Positions 16,620 to 25,290 of a stretch of DNA of 64,000 nt are shown here, in pieces. Numbering within the stretch: the stretch's first letter is position 1; each line of letters starts with the position of its first letter. The notes below the pieces were generated by a model. That model was not told the DNA's origin. It saw only the letters and a program-made list of their open reading frames with translations, and did not search any database. Where the stretch lies: the NCBI GenBank assembly GCA_902362775.1, contig CABIXV010000001.1:62001-126000 (forward strand). The letters run 5' to 3'. A program made the translations under genes and the position numbers. The stretch comes from Clostridiales bacterium (GTDB lineage: Bacteria; Bacillota; Clostridia; Oscillospirales; Oscillospiraceae).

Positions 16620-18367
16620 TCACCGTCACTGATAACATTGGCATGGAACACCTTGTCCGGGCGCTTTGGGGCGGTCTGGACAAGGGTGACGGATGGAAGC
16701 TGTCCCATGCCGTCCTTAAAATTTACGGTGCCCCCCTTGACCTCAGCCATAGCGGCCACCGCCTCCTCCGTGGGCAACGTCCCGCTCCGCAGGATGCTGT
16801 CCACGTCGGCCTGGAGCTGAATCTCCAGGTGATCCTCGTAGACCTTGATCTTCTGAATGATAAGCTCCAGATCCCGGCGCTCCAGGGTCTCCTTGTGAAG
16901 CACATCCGAAAAGACCTCCATGGCGGTGCGGGCCGCCCGGTTCACCTGGATGATGGTATTGCGCTTGTCGGACAGCATTTCAATCTGGTGGCTGACCCCC
17001 TCGATCTTCTTTTGCAGGTCGCTCTCCAGTTCGTCATAGGTCTCCTCCAGCAGCCCCTCCCGCTCCGGGTGCTTCATAATGTCCCGGATGCGCTGGCGTT
17101 TTGTGACCTTCAGTTCCTCCTGGAGCTCGGCCAGCAGTTCCGCCAGCCGGTCGGCGCTCTCCTCCGTCTCGGCCACGTCCTCCCGCTCCCGGGCCAAATC
17201 CTCGTTGATTCGCTGGAGCATCTCAGCGGAGTGGTCCATCACCTGGCGGAGATAGAGCTTCATCAGCTCGTCCAGCTTGTCCGCCCGGATGTGGTGGCTG
17301 GTACAGCCCGCCCGGCCCCGGCGGTGGTAGGTTCCGCAGGTGTAGGCGCTCTTCAAATCCTTCCGGCTCATGGCAAACATGGGGGCCCCGCAGTCCCCGC
17401 ACACCAGAAATCCGGAGTAGGTGTTGTCATACTTCTTCACCCCCCGGTAGTGGCTGGTGGAGCGCTTCTCCCGCAGGGCCCGGGTGGTGGCGAAGGCGCG
17501 GTAGTCGATGATGGCCTGGTGGTGGTGCTCAATGACGATCTGTTCCCCCTCGTCCCGGCGCACGTCCCTGCCGTTGATTTTTTGCCGGGTGTACTTCCCC
17601 TGGCGCAGCGTGCCGATGTAGAAGTCATTGTCCAGGATGCCCTGCACCGTCACAATGGCCCAGACGGACTTCACCGGGCGGTTGTAATCCTCCCCGGCGG
17701 CCTCCTTCCTGTCCCGCTCCGCCATGCGGGGGGTGGGGATGCCCTGGTCGGTGAGGTAGTTGGCGATTTTCTTGTAGCCCCAGCCCTCCTCGTTGTACAG
17801 GCGGAAGATGGTGCGCACCACCTCCGCCTCGGTGGGGACCACCTCGAACTCCTGTTTTTTGTTGACAATGTAGCCGTAAGGGGCGGCGCAGATCCACTTG
17901 CCGTCCGCCTGCCGCCGCTTGATGACGTTTTTCACCTTTTTGCTGGTGTCGGTGACGGGCATCTCGTTAATGAGGAACTGGAACTGAATCTTCAGCCAGT
18001 CGTCGTCATTGGGGAAGTCAATGTTGTCCCCGATGGAAATGATCCGCGCCCCCGCGTCCCGCAAGTCCTCCAGCTCCACCAGCCCCCGGCTGTTCCGCCG
18101 GGAGAAGCGGGAGAAGTCCTTGACGATGAGGATATCATATTGGTGGGACATGAGGCCCTTCCGCATAGCCTGGTAGCCCTCCCGCTGCTCGAAGGTGTAG
18201 CCGGAGCGGTCCCGATCCTCGTAGAAGGTGAGGGAACTGCCGGGGAACTTCTGCTTCACAAAGTCCGCTATGATGGCCTTCTGGTTCTCGATGGACACGT
18301 TGTCCCGGTCCAGCTCATCGTCCACGGAGATGCGGGCGTAGCCGGCAATGTCAAAGGTTTCGGTCAC
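16172..18367 (-). CDS. Large serine recombinase fused in frame to the SpoVT C-terminal domain
   Basis: This 731-residue protein combines two unrelated parts. Residues 1-582 are a large serine recombinase: catalytic Ser14 in YARIS, resolvase domain to about 150, recombinase domain, zinc ribbon CGDC...C...C (323-355) and a coiled coil (about 375-470). From residue 583 the chain is the SpoVT GAF-like half. The GTG at 18367 is chosen because AAAGGAGG lies nine bases upstream; an ATG at 18436 is possible. In the excised circle the frame would instead run 25 residues past the crossover and end at 32473, giving a protein of about 608 residues. The enzyme would integrate and excise the 15.9-kb element. 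Whether the fused tail affects activity is unknown. Confidence 0.92.
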   Translation of the reverse strand: MTETFDIAGYARISVDDELDRDNVSIENQKAIIADFVKQKFPGSSLTFYEDRDRSGYTFEQREGYQAMRKGLMSHQYDILIVKDFSRFSRRNSRGLVELEDLRDAGARIISIGDNIDFPNDDDWLKIQFQFLINEMPVTDTSKKVKNVIKRRQADGKWICAAPYGYIVNKKQEFEVVPTEAEVVRTIFRLYNEEGWGYKKIANYLTDQGIPTPRMAERDRKEAAGEDYNRPVKSVWAIVTVQGILDNDFYIGTLRQGKYTRQKINGRDVRRDEGEQIVIEHHHQAIIDYRAFATTRALREKRSTSHYRGVKKYDNTYSGFLVCGDCGAPMFAMSRKDLKSAYTCGTYHRRGRAGCTSHHIRADKLDELMKLYLRQVMDHSAEMLQRINEDLAREREDVAETEESADRLAELLAELQEELKVTKRQRIRDIMKHPEREGLLEETYDELESDLQKKIEGVSHQIEMLSDKRNTIIQVNRAARTAMEVFSDVLHKETLERRDLELIIQKIKVYEDHLEIQLQADVDSILRSGTLPTEEAVAAMAEVKGGTVNFKDGMGQLPSVTLVQTAPKRPDKVFHANVISDGDPLEIYTDKDGGVIFKKYSLMGGLVDFAGQLCETLNRTTGRVTVITDRDSCIAVAGAPKRELMEKQVSSELERLMEGRQIYQHKGGEAPLPLCTGEDKFCLDTVAPILSEGDVLGSVVFVGRPEELEGGEVEYKLAQSIAGFLGRHMEG
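16614..16640. repeat. Left attachment site (attL) with terminal inverted repeat
   Basis: Plus strand: spoVT sequence AGCGGA, core TC at 16620-16621, then element arm CCGTCACTGATAACATTG (16623-16640). The arm is the inverted partner of the arm at 32533-32550. Confidence 0.85.
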
Positions 18368-18452
18368 GTTTCTCCGCCTCCTTTCAGATACCGCTCCATA
18401 GGCCGCTCCTTTCACCAATAAAGTTTTATCCTTCATCCTTATTTCAGATAAC

Positions 18453-18481
18453 ATTGTATACGAACTTGTGTGGAATTGCAA
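18453..18481 (-). promoter_or_regulatory. Promoter of the recombinase gene
   Basis: TTGCAA (18481-18476), 17 bp, TACAAT (18458-18453). A start near 18446 would give an 80-nt leader to the GTG at 18367. Confidence 0.65.
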
Positions 18482-18491
18482 GGGGAAACAC

Positions 18492-18524
18492 AAAAAATTG
18501 GGGAGGCGATTGAGACGCCTCCCC
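18492..18524 (-). terminator. Intrinsic terminator insulating the recombinase promoter
   Basis: A 9-bp stem GGGGAGGCG/CGCCTCCCC (18500-18524) is followed on the minus strand by AATTTTTTG. It would stop transcripts arriving from the GntR side. Confidence 0.8.
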
Positions 18525-18965
18525 TGATTGTATCCCGAAACCACTTGCTGGGAGATTGGTTTTTGGGATACAAGAAACCAGCCGCAAGCCACCTGTTGCG
18601 GCTGGTGGCTGGTTTTGCCATCGTGATACAAAACGTAAGATGACCAAATCGACTACAAAGTCAGTCGTGGCCACATAGGGTGGATAATATCTTGCAAACA
18701 CTTCCCCATTTTGTGCAATACGCATCACTTTTATCATAGAAAGCCATCTGTTCCCGGTTATTCAGGCTGTCTTCTCAAAGTTTTTCCTGTGACCGTCGTA
18801 ACCGCAAAGGGAGCACGGTAGAAGAACTGAGTAAGCCGCTTTTTGTCAGAGGGAATGTTCAGAAGGCAATATTGCCCTCTGATGGAACCAGTCAGCCAAT
18901 TTTCTGTTCGATTGGTCAACTCTGGTTGTCCGGCGAGCGCCGATGCTTGCTGCGGGTAGGTACGT
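18525..18965. other. Intergenic region with hairpins, no gene recognised
   Basis: Between the recombinase promoter/terminator and the GntR stop I see no gene. It holds a 10-bp hairpin CCAGCCGCAA/TTGCGGCTGG (18578-18605) and a CAGAGGG/CCCTCTG stem around a GGCAATATTGCC palindrome (18847-18881), the latter a possible GntR terminator. Confidence 0.45.
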
Positions 18966-19613
18966 TTAAAACAACAGCGAAAAGTAGTCATCAAAAGTCT
19001 GTCGCACACTTTCCACATGTGCCCGCACCTTGGCCTCGGCCTGAATAGGATCCCGCCGCTTGATGGCCTCCAAAATAGCCCCGTGTTCCATATGAGATCT
19101 GGTATCTCGGTTCGGGACAAGGATGGTCTTTCCATTATATTTCCGCATCTGCGCCTTCAGCCGGAGCAGCAGATCAGTCGCGGCTCGATTGGGGCAAACA
19201 TCATAGATGATGGCATGGAACTGCTGGTTCAATGCTGAATACTGGAGAAGATCGTTGTTTTTGCAGCAGACCCCCATCTGTTGAAAGATAAACTCCAGTC
19301 GGGAAATATCCTCATCAGAAAACTGTGGGACAGCCAATCTAACGATAAACCCCTCCAGCTCCACCCGCAGCTGCAGGTAATCCAGAACTTCTTTTTTAGA
19401 GTAGCTGCGGACCTTGGCCCCCTTGTTTGGCTCCAAGGTGACATAGAAATCGTTTTCCAGCATGAGCAGGGCTTTTTTGATGGTGTTGCGGCTCACATCG
19501 TATTCGGTGGCCAATTCCACTTCGGGAAGGCTTTCGGCCGGGGAGTAGCTACCGTTCTCAATTTTTTCCTTCAGCTGCTCATAGACGGTTACAGTGCGGT
19601 TCAATTTGGCCAC
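18966..19613 (-). CDS. GntR/FadR-family transcriptional regulator of the catabolic cargo
   Basis: This 215-residue regulator has an N-terminal GntR winged helix (YEQLKEKIENGSYSPAESLP, then EVELATEYDVSRNTIKKAL) and a C-terminal FCD ligand-binding domain with its histidine-rich pocket (FHAIIYDV and a distal His in MEHGAIL). The GTG at 19613 is chosen because AAGGAGG lies seven bases upstream; the longer frame has no such site. It is divergent from the DUF6282-GalB-TRAP-aldolase genes. Near-identical palindromes lie in front of both transcription units, so it very likely represses itself and the operon until a pathway acid binds. Confidence 0.93.
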   Translation of the reverse strand: MAKLNRTVTVYEQLKEKIENGSYSPAESLPEVELATEYDVSRNTIKKALLMLENDFYVTLEPNKGAKVRSYSKKEVLDYLQLRVELEGFIVRLAVPQFSDEDISRLEFIFQQMGVCCKNNDLLQYSALNQQFHAIIYDVCPNRAATDLLLRLKAQMRKYNGKTILVPNRDTRSHMEHGAILEAIKRRDPIQAEAKVRAHVESVRQTFDDYFSLLF

Positions 19614-19640
19614 TGGAACCCCTCCTTCTGCGTGAACAAT

Positions 19641-19659
19641 AAAATTGCTCAACAATAAT
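19641..19659. promoter_or_regulatory. Candidate GntR operator O2
   Basis: AAAATTGCTCAACAATAAT is an imperfect copy of the perfect palindrome at 19820-19838. It lies just downstream of the GntR gene's -10 box. Confidence 0.7.
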
Positions 19660-19673
19660 GATTTTTTCTTACC

Positions 19674-19702
19674 AGTATAGCATTTCCGCAAGAACCTGTC
19701 AA
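19674..19702 (-). promoter_or_regulatory. Sigma-A promoter of the GntR gene
   Basis: TTGACA (19702-19697), 17 bp, TATACT (19679-19674) preceded by TG. Confidence 0.9.
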
Positions 19703-19780
19703 TACGGCAGAATATTTGGGTTGATTCCACAAAAGCTTTGGGATAGAATTTGTATGGTACGACAATTTTCATAAAACCGC

Positions 19781-19809
19781 TTGACAATTGTAGGGAATCA
19801 AATTAGAAT
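19781..19809 (+). promoter_or_regulatory. Sigma-A promoter of the catabolic operon
   Basis: TTGACA (19781-19786), 17 bp, TAGAAT (19804-19809), immediately upstream of operator O1. Confidence 0.9.
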
Positions 19810-19819
19810 TAAGACTATC

Positions 19820-19838
19820 AAAATTGTTGAACAATTTT
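19820..19838. promoter_or_regulatory. Candidate GntR operator O1
   Basis: AAAATTGTTGAACAATTTT is a perfect 19-bp palindrome centred at 19829. It starts about 11 bp after the -10 box, where a bound regulator would block transcription. Confidence 0.78.
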
Positions 19839-19873
19839 GAATATCTAAAAAGTTTCACAAAGGAGGAGTAAGG

Positions 19874-20770
19874 GTGGAAGCAAACGAACTGATTCGGGGG
19901 GCGTATGACCTCCATGTTCATTCGGCCCCTGATGTGCTGCCGCGGAAGATGAATGACATTGACATGGCGGAGCGGATCAGACAGAGCGGCATGGGAGGAT
20001 ATGCCATCAAAAGCCACTTTTTCTGTACCAGTGAGCGGGCGGAGCTGATGCGGACGCTGTATCCCGATGTGGACTATGTGGGGACCATCACGCTGAACAG
20101 CGCAGTGGGGGGGATCAACCCCACCGCAATGGAAATGGCCTGCCGCAGCGGGGCAAAGCTGGTTTGGTTCCCCACCTGTGACGGGGAGGAGGAGCGGGCT
20201 CACACCTTCAACAGCGGCCCCAACAAGAAGCTCCCCTTCTGGGCCAGGATCATCATTGAGATGAAGGAGGCGGGGATCGAGGCCCCCACCATCAACTGCC
20301 TGGATCAGGCGGGCCGCCTGAAGAAAAACGTGCTGGACACCCTGGACGTGATTGCCAAGTACAACGTCATCCTCACCACCGGGCACATTTCCCACCGGGA
20401 AGCCTTTGCGCTGGTGCCCGAGGCTACCAAGCGGGGTGTGAAGCGTATTCTCATTACTCATGCCACCTTCCCCACCACTTTCTATACAGTGGAGGAACAG
20501 CGGCGCTTTGTGGAGCACGGGGCCAAGGTCGAACACTGCTACACCACCTGGGCCACCGGAAAGTGCCCATGGGATGTGGTGGTGGAGCAGATTCGGGCGC
20601 TGGGGCCGGAGCATGTGGTCCTGAGTACCGACCTGGGCCAGTCCACCGCCATCTACCCCGACGAGGGGATGCTGGAGTGGGCCAAGCGTCTGTCGGAGGA
20701 GGGCTTCTCGGACGAGGCGATCCGAACCATGATGGTCCATAACCCCCGCTCCCTGCTGGGGCTGGAGTAA
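19874..20770 (+). CDS. DUF6282-type amidohydrolase-like protein
   Basis: This 298-residue TIM-barrel-type hydrolase has an amidohydrolase metal pattern: YDLHVHSAPD near the start, TTGHIS and THATF mid-protein, and a late Asp in STDLGQ. I assign it to the DUF6282 group by overall pattern. It starts with GTG after an AGGAGGAGTAAGG ribosome site and heads the cargo operon. Next to a GalB-like hydratase and a GalC-like aldolase, the simplest role is the preceding hydrolytic step, such as opening a pyrone or lactone (a LigI-like task). That reaction is inference; a different amide or lactone substrate is possible. Confidence 0.8.
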   Translation: MEANELIRGAYDLHVHSAPDVLPRKMNDIDMAERIRQSGMGGYAIKSHFFCTSERAELMRTLYPDVDYVGTITLNSAVGGINPTAMEMACRSGAKLVWFPTCDGEEERAHTFNSGPNKKLPFWARIIIEMKEAGIEAPTINCLDQAGRLKKNVLDTLDVIAKYNVILTTGHISHREAFALVPEATKRGVKRILITHATFPTTFYTVEEQRRFVEHGAKVEHCYTTWATGKCPWDVVVEQIRALGPEHVVLSTDLGQSTAIYPDEGMLEWAKRLSEEGFSDEAIRTMMVHNPRSLLGLE

Positions 20771-20796
20771 ATGAGACGGACGAAGGAGGAACAGAT

Positions 20797-21537
20797 ATGA
20801 TTCAGGATAAGCGTGTTTTAGTGGTCAGTGCCCATGCGGCCGACTATGTGTGGCGCAGCGGCGGCACCATTGCCAAATACATTAAAGGCGGGGCTCAGGT
20901 TCATGTGGTGGTACTCAGCTTCGGGATTCGGGGCGAGAGCAACGACCTTTGGAAGCAGGAGGGCGCCACCTATGAGAGCGTGAAGCAGGAGCGGCTGGCC
21001 GAGACCACCCGGGCGGCGGAGATTCTGGGCATCTCTCAAATCGAGTTCTGGGATCTGCCCGACTACCCCATGGCCCCGGCTCTGACCGAGGAGGTTCGGG
21101 AACGGATGATTCGGAAAATGCGCCAGGTGCAGCCAGATATTATCCTCACCCATGATCGCAACGGCTCCGACATTCTGAACCCCGACCACAACGAGGTTGC
21201 TCGCTTCGTCTTTGAGTGCAGTATTCAGTCCAACTCCAACGGCTACCGCCTGGAGGGAACCAAGACCACCAAGCAGATGCGGCTGTTCGGCTTTGAACCC
21301 CACCAGACCGAGTTGAGCAAGTTTGTGCCGGGTACGCTGATCGACATCAGCGAAGTCTATGAGCAGAAGGTGGCGGCCATGGAGTGCTTCAAAGCGCAGA
21401 AGCATCTGATCCGCTACTACACCGAGCGGGCGCACCTGCGGGGCAACCACCTGCGCCGCATTTCCGGCAACCAGACCTATCAGTACGGCGAGAGCTTCAG
21501 CAACTTCTTCCCCGCGGCTGGGGAGGAGCTGATCTGA
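20797..21537 (+). CDS. PIG-L-family protein, 4-oxalomesaconate hydratase (GalB)-like
   Basis: This 246-residue PIG-L/LmbE-fold metalloprotein has SAHAADYVWRSGG in place of the usual AHPDDE, the form I recall from Pseudomonas GalB. Other GalB-like segments are SFGIRGES, LPDYPM, FEPHQTE and YYTERAHLRG. GalB hydrates 4-oxalomesaconate to 4-carboxy-4-hydroxy-2-oxoadipate. The RraA-type gene downstream would be the matching aldolase. The alternative is an ordinary deacetylase, but the changed metal motif and the neighbours argue for the hydratase branch. It is 26 bp after the DUF6282 gene, with AGGAGG before the ATG. Confidence 0.82.
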   Translation: MIQDKRVLVVSAHAADYVWRSGGTIAKYIKGGAQVHVVVLSFGIRGESNDLWKQEGATYESVKQERLAETTRAAEILGISQIEFWDLPDYPMAPALTEEVRERMIRKMRQVQPDIILTHDRNGSDILNPDHNEVARFVFECSIQSNSNGYRLEGTKTTKQMRLFGFEPHQTELSKFVPGTLIDISEVYEQKVAAMECFKAQKHLIRYYTERAHLRGNHLRRISGNQTYQYGESFSNFFPAAGEELI

Positions 21538-21574
21538 TGCTTCAAACATTGGAACCACAGAAGGAGTGATTCAA

Positions 21575-22600
21575 ATGAAAAAATGTTTGTCTCTGATGTT
21601 GGCGGCGGCGCTGTCGCTGTCTCTGCTGGCGGGCTGTTCGAATGGAGGCGGTGCGGGAGGCGCCGAGGGAAACGGTGGCGGTTCGTCCTCCACCTCCGCC
21701 GGGGACGCATACAGCGTTTCCGGTAACCTGACCCTGGGCACGGCGTCATCCACCGGGACCTTCTACTATGTGGGGGCGGCGATTGGAAACGCGGTGACCA
21801 AGGCGGGTAAGCTGAACGTGCTGGTGCAGGCCACCTCTGGCTCCAATGAGAATGTGGCCATGGCCCAGAGCGGGGATATTGACCTGGGGATGGCCAACTG
21901 CGACGCGCTGTACGCAGCCTATAACGGAACCATGAGCTATGCGGACGCAGGCAAACAGGACATTGAACAGGTGGCTGCGCTGTATGAGTCTCAGCTCCAC
22001 GTTTTTGTCACCGAGAAGAGCGGGATTCAGGACATCTCGGAGCTGAAAGGGAAAAAGGTCTGCGTGGGTTCCCAGGGGACCAGTTACCTCTTCATTAACG
22101 AGGCGATTTTGAACGCCTACGGCATCACCCTGGATGACATCCAGCCCTTCTATATGAGCTATGCGGAGTCCGCTGAAGCCCTGGCCAACGGAGACATTGA
22201 TGCCGCCTTCCAGACTGGCGGTTACCCCATTGCGGGCATTCAACAGTACGCCGCCTCTACGGCGTTCCGTATGCTCCCTCTCAGCGAGGAGGTCATTCAG
22301 ACAGTAAACGCAGAGTATCCCTTTGCCAAGCCCTCGGTCATCCCTGCCGGGATCTATGAGAACCAGTCCAACGATAGTGAGGTCAGTACCCTCTCCTACA
22401 TGACCTGCCTGTTCTGCTCCAGCAAGGCAGATGATGATAAGGTGTACGCTTTCACCAAACTGATGATGGAGACCCTGGACCAGTACAAGGACACCAACGG
22501 CTCCACGGCCCAGATCTCTCCGGAGACAGTGGCGACCCAGTACATCCCCTTCAACGCGGGGGCGGAACGGTATTATAAGGAGGCGGGCCTCCTGCCCTGA
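21575..22600 (+). CDS. TAXI-family TRAP transporter solute-binding lipoprotein
   Basis: This 341-residue extracellular receptor has a lipoprotein signal with lipobox LAGC, a Gly/Ser linker, then a TAXI domain: LGTASSTGTFYYVGAAIG at its start and the ATSGSNENVAMAQSGDIDLG motif. I chose the ATG at 21575 because AAGGAG lies eight bases upstream; the GTG at 21566 falls inside that site. It pairs with the fused TRAP permease downstream. Given the operon, the ligand is probably a di- or tricarboxylate related to oxalomesaconate, which is inference. Confidence 0.94.
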   Translation: MKKCLSLMLAAALSLSLLAGCSNGGGAGGAEGNGGGSSSTSAGDAYSVSGNLTLGTASSTGTFYYVGAAIGNAVTKAGKLNVLVQATSGSNENVAMAQSGDIDLGMANCDALYAAYNGTMSYADAGKQDIEQVAALYESQLHVFVTEKSGIQDISELKGKKVCVGSQGTSYLFINEAILNAYGITLDDIQPFYMSYAESAEALANGDIDAAFQTGGYPIAGIQQYAASTAFRMLPLSEEVIQTVNAEYPFAKPSVIPAGIYENQSNDSEVSTLSYMTCLFCSSKADDDKVYAFTKLMMETLDQYKDTNGSTAQISPETVATQYIPFNAGAERYYKEAGLLP

Positions 22601-22666
22601 CGAAAACCCAACAACCGGGGGCGGCAAGGACGAAATACCGCCCCCGGATAATGAAGGAGGATTCGT

Positions 22667-24589
22667 ATGCAAGACAAGAACGGGACAACAGCGCCCCCGC
22701 CCTCGCTTCCGGGGGACCGGGTGTGCGGCACCATCAGCACGCTGGTTGCCATTGTGCTGACCGTTTTCCACCTGCTGGTGGCATCTCCCCTGCTGACGCT
22801 GAATAATACTACCAAGGCCGTGGTACACGGGGCGCTTGTGGTGACCTTCTTCCTGCTGGTCAAGCCCATGAAGCGCAGACGCCTATCCCGGGTTTTGGAC
22901 GCGGTGTTTATTGTCATCACCATCGTCGCGGCCTATGAGGTCATCGTCATGCGCAACAGCAACGCCGCATCCGCGGTGCTGTACAGCCCCTTTCAGCGGT
23001 ATATCTCCATCATCTTCCTGGTGGTGGCAATGATTGTGGCTTATCGGGCACTGGGACTGATTCTGCCCACATTAAGTCTACTGTTCCTGATTTATACCCT
23101 GATCGGAAACCAACTACCCGGCATGTTTGCCACCGCGAAAGTCACCCTGCCCCGCATGGCCACCTATCTGATGGTGGGCGACGAGGGCCTGTTCGGCAAC
23201 GCCCTGAGTACGGCGGCCAACTTCATTTTCCTCTTTGTTATTTTCGGTTCGGTCCTGGCTTTCATCGGTGCCGGCGAGTTTTTCGTGAACATCTCCTTCG
23301 CGGTGTTCGGCCGGTTCTGCGGCGGCCCGGCCCAGGCGGCGGTGTACTCCAGTATGCTGATGGGCATGGTCAACGGCTCCGGGGCGGCAAACGTGGTGAC
23401 TACCGGTACCTTTACCATTCCGCTGATGAAGAAAACGGGCTTTGACCCGGATACCGCCGGGGCGGTGGAGGCCTGCGCCTCCAACGGCGGGCAGATTATG
23501 CCCCCGGTGATGGGGGCGGTGGCCTTCCTGATGGCCGATGCCACCAGCCTTCCCTATACCACCATCTGTCTGGCGGCACTCCTCCCCGCGGTGCTGTACT
23601 ACCTGACCATTTCCGTTTCGGTGTTCTCCTACTCCCACCGGAATCACATCCCGGTCAAGGCCCCGGACCCGGACGCGCCCACGGTGGGCCAGATCTTCCG
23701 GGGCGGCTGGTTCTATTTCACTCCCATCCTCACCCTGGTCGTACTGATGGTAATGGGCTTCAGCACTCAGCGCTCCGCCCTGCTCACCATTGTGCTCTGT
23801 CTGGTCATCGGCCTGATTACTGACCGGAGCAAATTCACCCTGAAAAACCTGAAGCAGCTGTGCGTGGACTCCGCCAAGTCCATTATGACGGTCTCCATCG
23901 CCTGTATGATCGCAGGTGTGATTGTGGGCGCCATCAACATCACCGGCCTGGGCCTGCGTATCTCCGGCCTGATTACCGCCCTGTCCGGCGGCCATATTCT
24001 GGTGATGGGCATCCTCACCGCCTTTGTGTGTATTCTCCTGGGCATGGGCCTGCCTACCTCCGCCTGCTACATTGTGCTGGCGGTGCTGGTGGCCCCGGCC
24101 ATGGTGGAGCTGGGCGTGGCGGTCATTTCCGCCCATATGTTCATCCTGTATTACGGCGTAATCGCGGCCATCACGCCTCCGGTGGCCCTGGCGGTATTTG
24201 CCGCCATCGGAATTTCGGGGGGCGACATGTGGAAAACCGGCCTTCAGGCTATGAAGCTGGCGGCCACCGGTCTGGTGATCCCCTTCATTTTCCTGTACAA
24301 CACAGAGCTGCTGTGCTACAACCACATCACGGGGGTCTTTGAGATTTCCCTCCTCACGGTGATCTGCTCCGTGACAGCGATCATCGGCTGTACCTTTATG
24401 GCCCTGGCCCTCTTCGGATGGGCGGGCCGGGACCTGTACAAACTGGAACGGCTGGTGCTGCTGGCCTGCGCCCTCTGTCTGATGCTGAGAGATCCGCTCT
24501 GGCTGAATGGCGTCGGACTGGCCGTGGGCTGCGGGATTCTGGTCCTGGCGGTCTGTTCCGGCAAGAAGAAAGGGAGTGTAAACACATGA
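22667..24589 (+). CDS. TRAP transporter fused permease (DctQ-DctM type)
   Basis: This 640-residue membrane protein with about 16-18 hydrophobic segments is the fused small plus large TRAP permease that works with TAXI receptors. The DctM-type core shows MVNGSGAANVVTTGTFTIPL and GMGLPTSACYIVLAVLVAP, the re-entrant substrate/Na+ regions. Transport is secondary, driven by an ion gradient, which fits the Na+-type V-ATPase elsewhere in the window. It overlaps the next gene by 4 bp (ATGA), so the two are translationally coupled. Confidence 0.95.
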   Translation: MQDKNGTTAPPPSLPGDRVCGTISTLVAIVLTVFHLLVASPLLTLNNTTKAVVHGALVVTFFLLVKPMKRRRLSRVLDAVFIVITIVAAYEVIVMRNSNAASAVLYSPFQRYISIIFLVVAMIVAYRALGLILPTLSLLFLIYTLIGNQLPGMFATAKVTLPRMATYLMVGDEGLFGNALSTAANFIFLFVIFGSVLAFIGAGEFFVNISFAVFGRFCGGPAQAAVYSSMLMGMVNGSGAANVVTTGTFTIPLMKKTGFDPDTAGAVEACASNGGQIMPPVMGAVAFLMADATSLPYTTICLAALLPAVLYYLTISVSVFSYSHRNHIPVKAPDPDAPTVGQIFRGGWFYFTPILTLVVLMVMGFSTQRSALLTIVLCLVIGLITDRSKFTLKNLKQLCVDSAKSIMTVSIACMIAGVIVGAINITGLGLRISGLITALSGGHILVMGILTAFVCILLGMGLPTSACYIVLAVLVAPAMVELGVAVISAHMFILYYGVIAAITPPVALAVFAAIGISGGDMWKTGLQAMKLAATGLVIPFIFLYNTELLCYNHITGVFEISLLTVICSVTAIIGCTFMALALFGWAGRDLYKLERLVLLACALCLMLRDPLWLNGVGLAVGCGILVLAVCSGKKKGSVNT

Positions 24590-25284
24590 TAAATCCCTGT
24601 GCGCCCCTGCTGCCCCGGGAGATTGTGGAGCGGGCGGAGAAGCTGAATGTGCCGCTGCTGCTGGACGGTGTAAAGGCAGCGGGACTGGATATTCCCAATG
24701 GCGGCTGCATGGACATGGAAATCGGCCCGGTGGATCGGGGGATGTGCGTGGTGGGGACGGCCCTGACCGTGGAGACGGCCAACGGGGACAACTTTCCCAT
24801 CCATGTGGCCAGCTATCACTTTGAAGCTGACGGCTATGTCATGGTGATTGATGGAAAAGGCTGCCGGGAGCGGGCCTATTTTGGCGACCTGATTATGGGA
24901 GCTTGCCAAGCGGTGGGGTTCCGGGGGATGGTGGTGGACGGCTGCACCCGGGACCGGGATGGCAACATTGAGCTGAACTTCCCCGTGTACAGCCGGGGCT
25001 TCATGCCCCGAGGCCCCATCAAGAAGGATGAGGGCAACATCAACACCCCCATCACCTGCGGCGGGGTCCGGGTGGAGCCTGGAGATCTGGTGGTGGGAGA
25101 CTCGGACGGGGTGTGCGTCATCCCCCGCGCCCATATCCTCCAGGTGCTGGAGGAGGCGGAGAAAAAGCTGGCCTATGAGCGCAAGCGGACGGAGACCATT
25201 GCGGCGTACATTCAGGCCAGGAAGGAGGGAACGTCCCTCCCTCAACTCGCCCCCCAGTGGGTCTTGGATATGATGAACAGCTGA
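24586..25284 (+). CDS. RraA/MenG-fold protein, probable 4-carboxy-4-hydroxy-2-oxoadipate aldolase
   Basis: This 232-residue protein is of the RraA family, which includes the class II HMG/CHA aldolases (GalC, LigK). The Arg-Asp metal/substrate motif is in VVDGCTRDRDG, and a second conserved block is GDLVVGDSDGVCVIP. The ATG at 24586 overlaps the permease stop; the longer upstream frame is spurious. The reaction expected from the neighbours is cleavage of carboxy-hydroxy-oxoadipate to pyruvate and oxaloacetate. RraA proteins that inhibit RNase E share the fold but lack this operon context. Confidence 0.87.
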   Translation: MINPCAPLLPREIVERAEKLNVPLLLDGVKAAGLDIPNGGCMDMEIGPVDRGMCVVGTALTVETANGDNFPIHVASYHFEADGYVMVIDGKGCRERAYFGDLIMGACQAVGFRGMVVDGCTRDRDGNIELNFPVYSRGFMPRGPIKKDEGNINTPITCGGVRVEPGDLVVGDSDGVCVIPRAHILQVLEEAEKKLAYERKRTETIAAYIQARKEGTSLPQLAPQWVLDMMNS

Positions 25285-25290
25285 GTCTGA

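Noticed and set aside
16373..18421. A 682-codon open frame on the plus strand opposite the recombinase
   Set aside because: It is a mirror frame of the recombinase gene with Leu/Val/Gly/His-rich composition and no known domain.
18368..18631. N-terminal extension of the recombinase frame
   Set aside because: It would cross the promoter and the upstream terminator hairpin, and the GTG at 18367 has AAAGGAGG in the right place.
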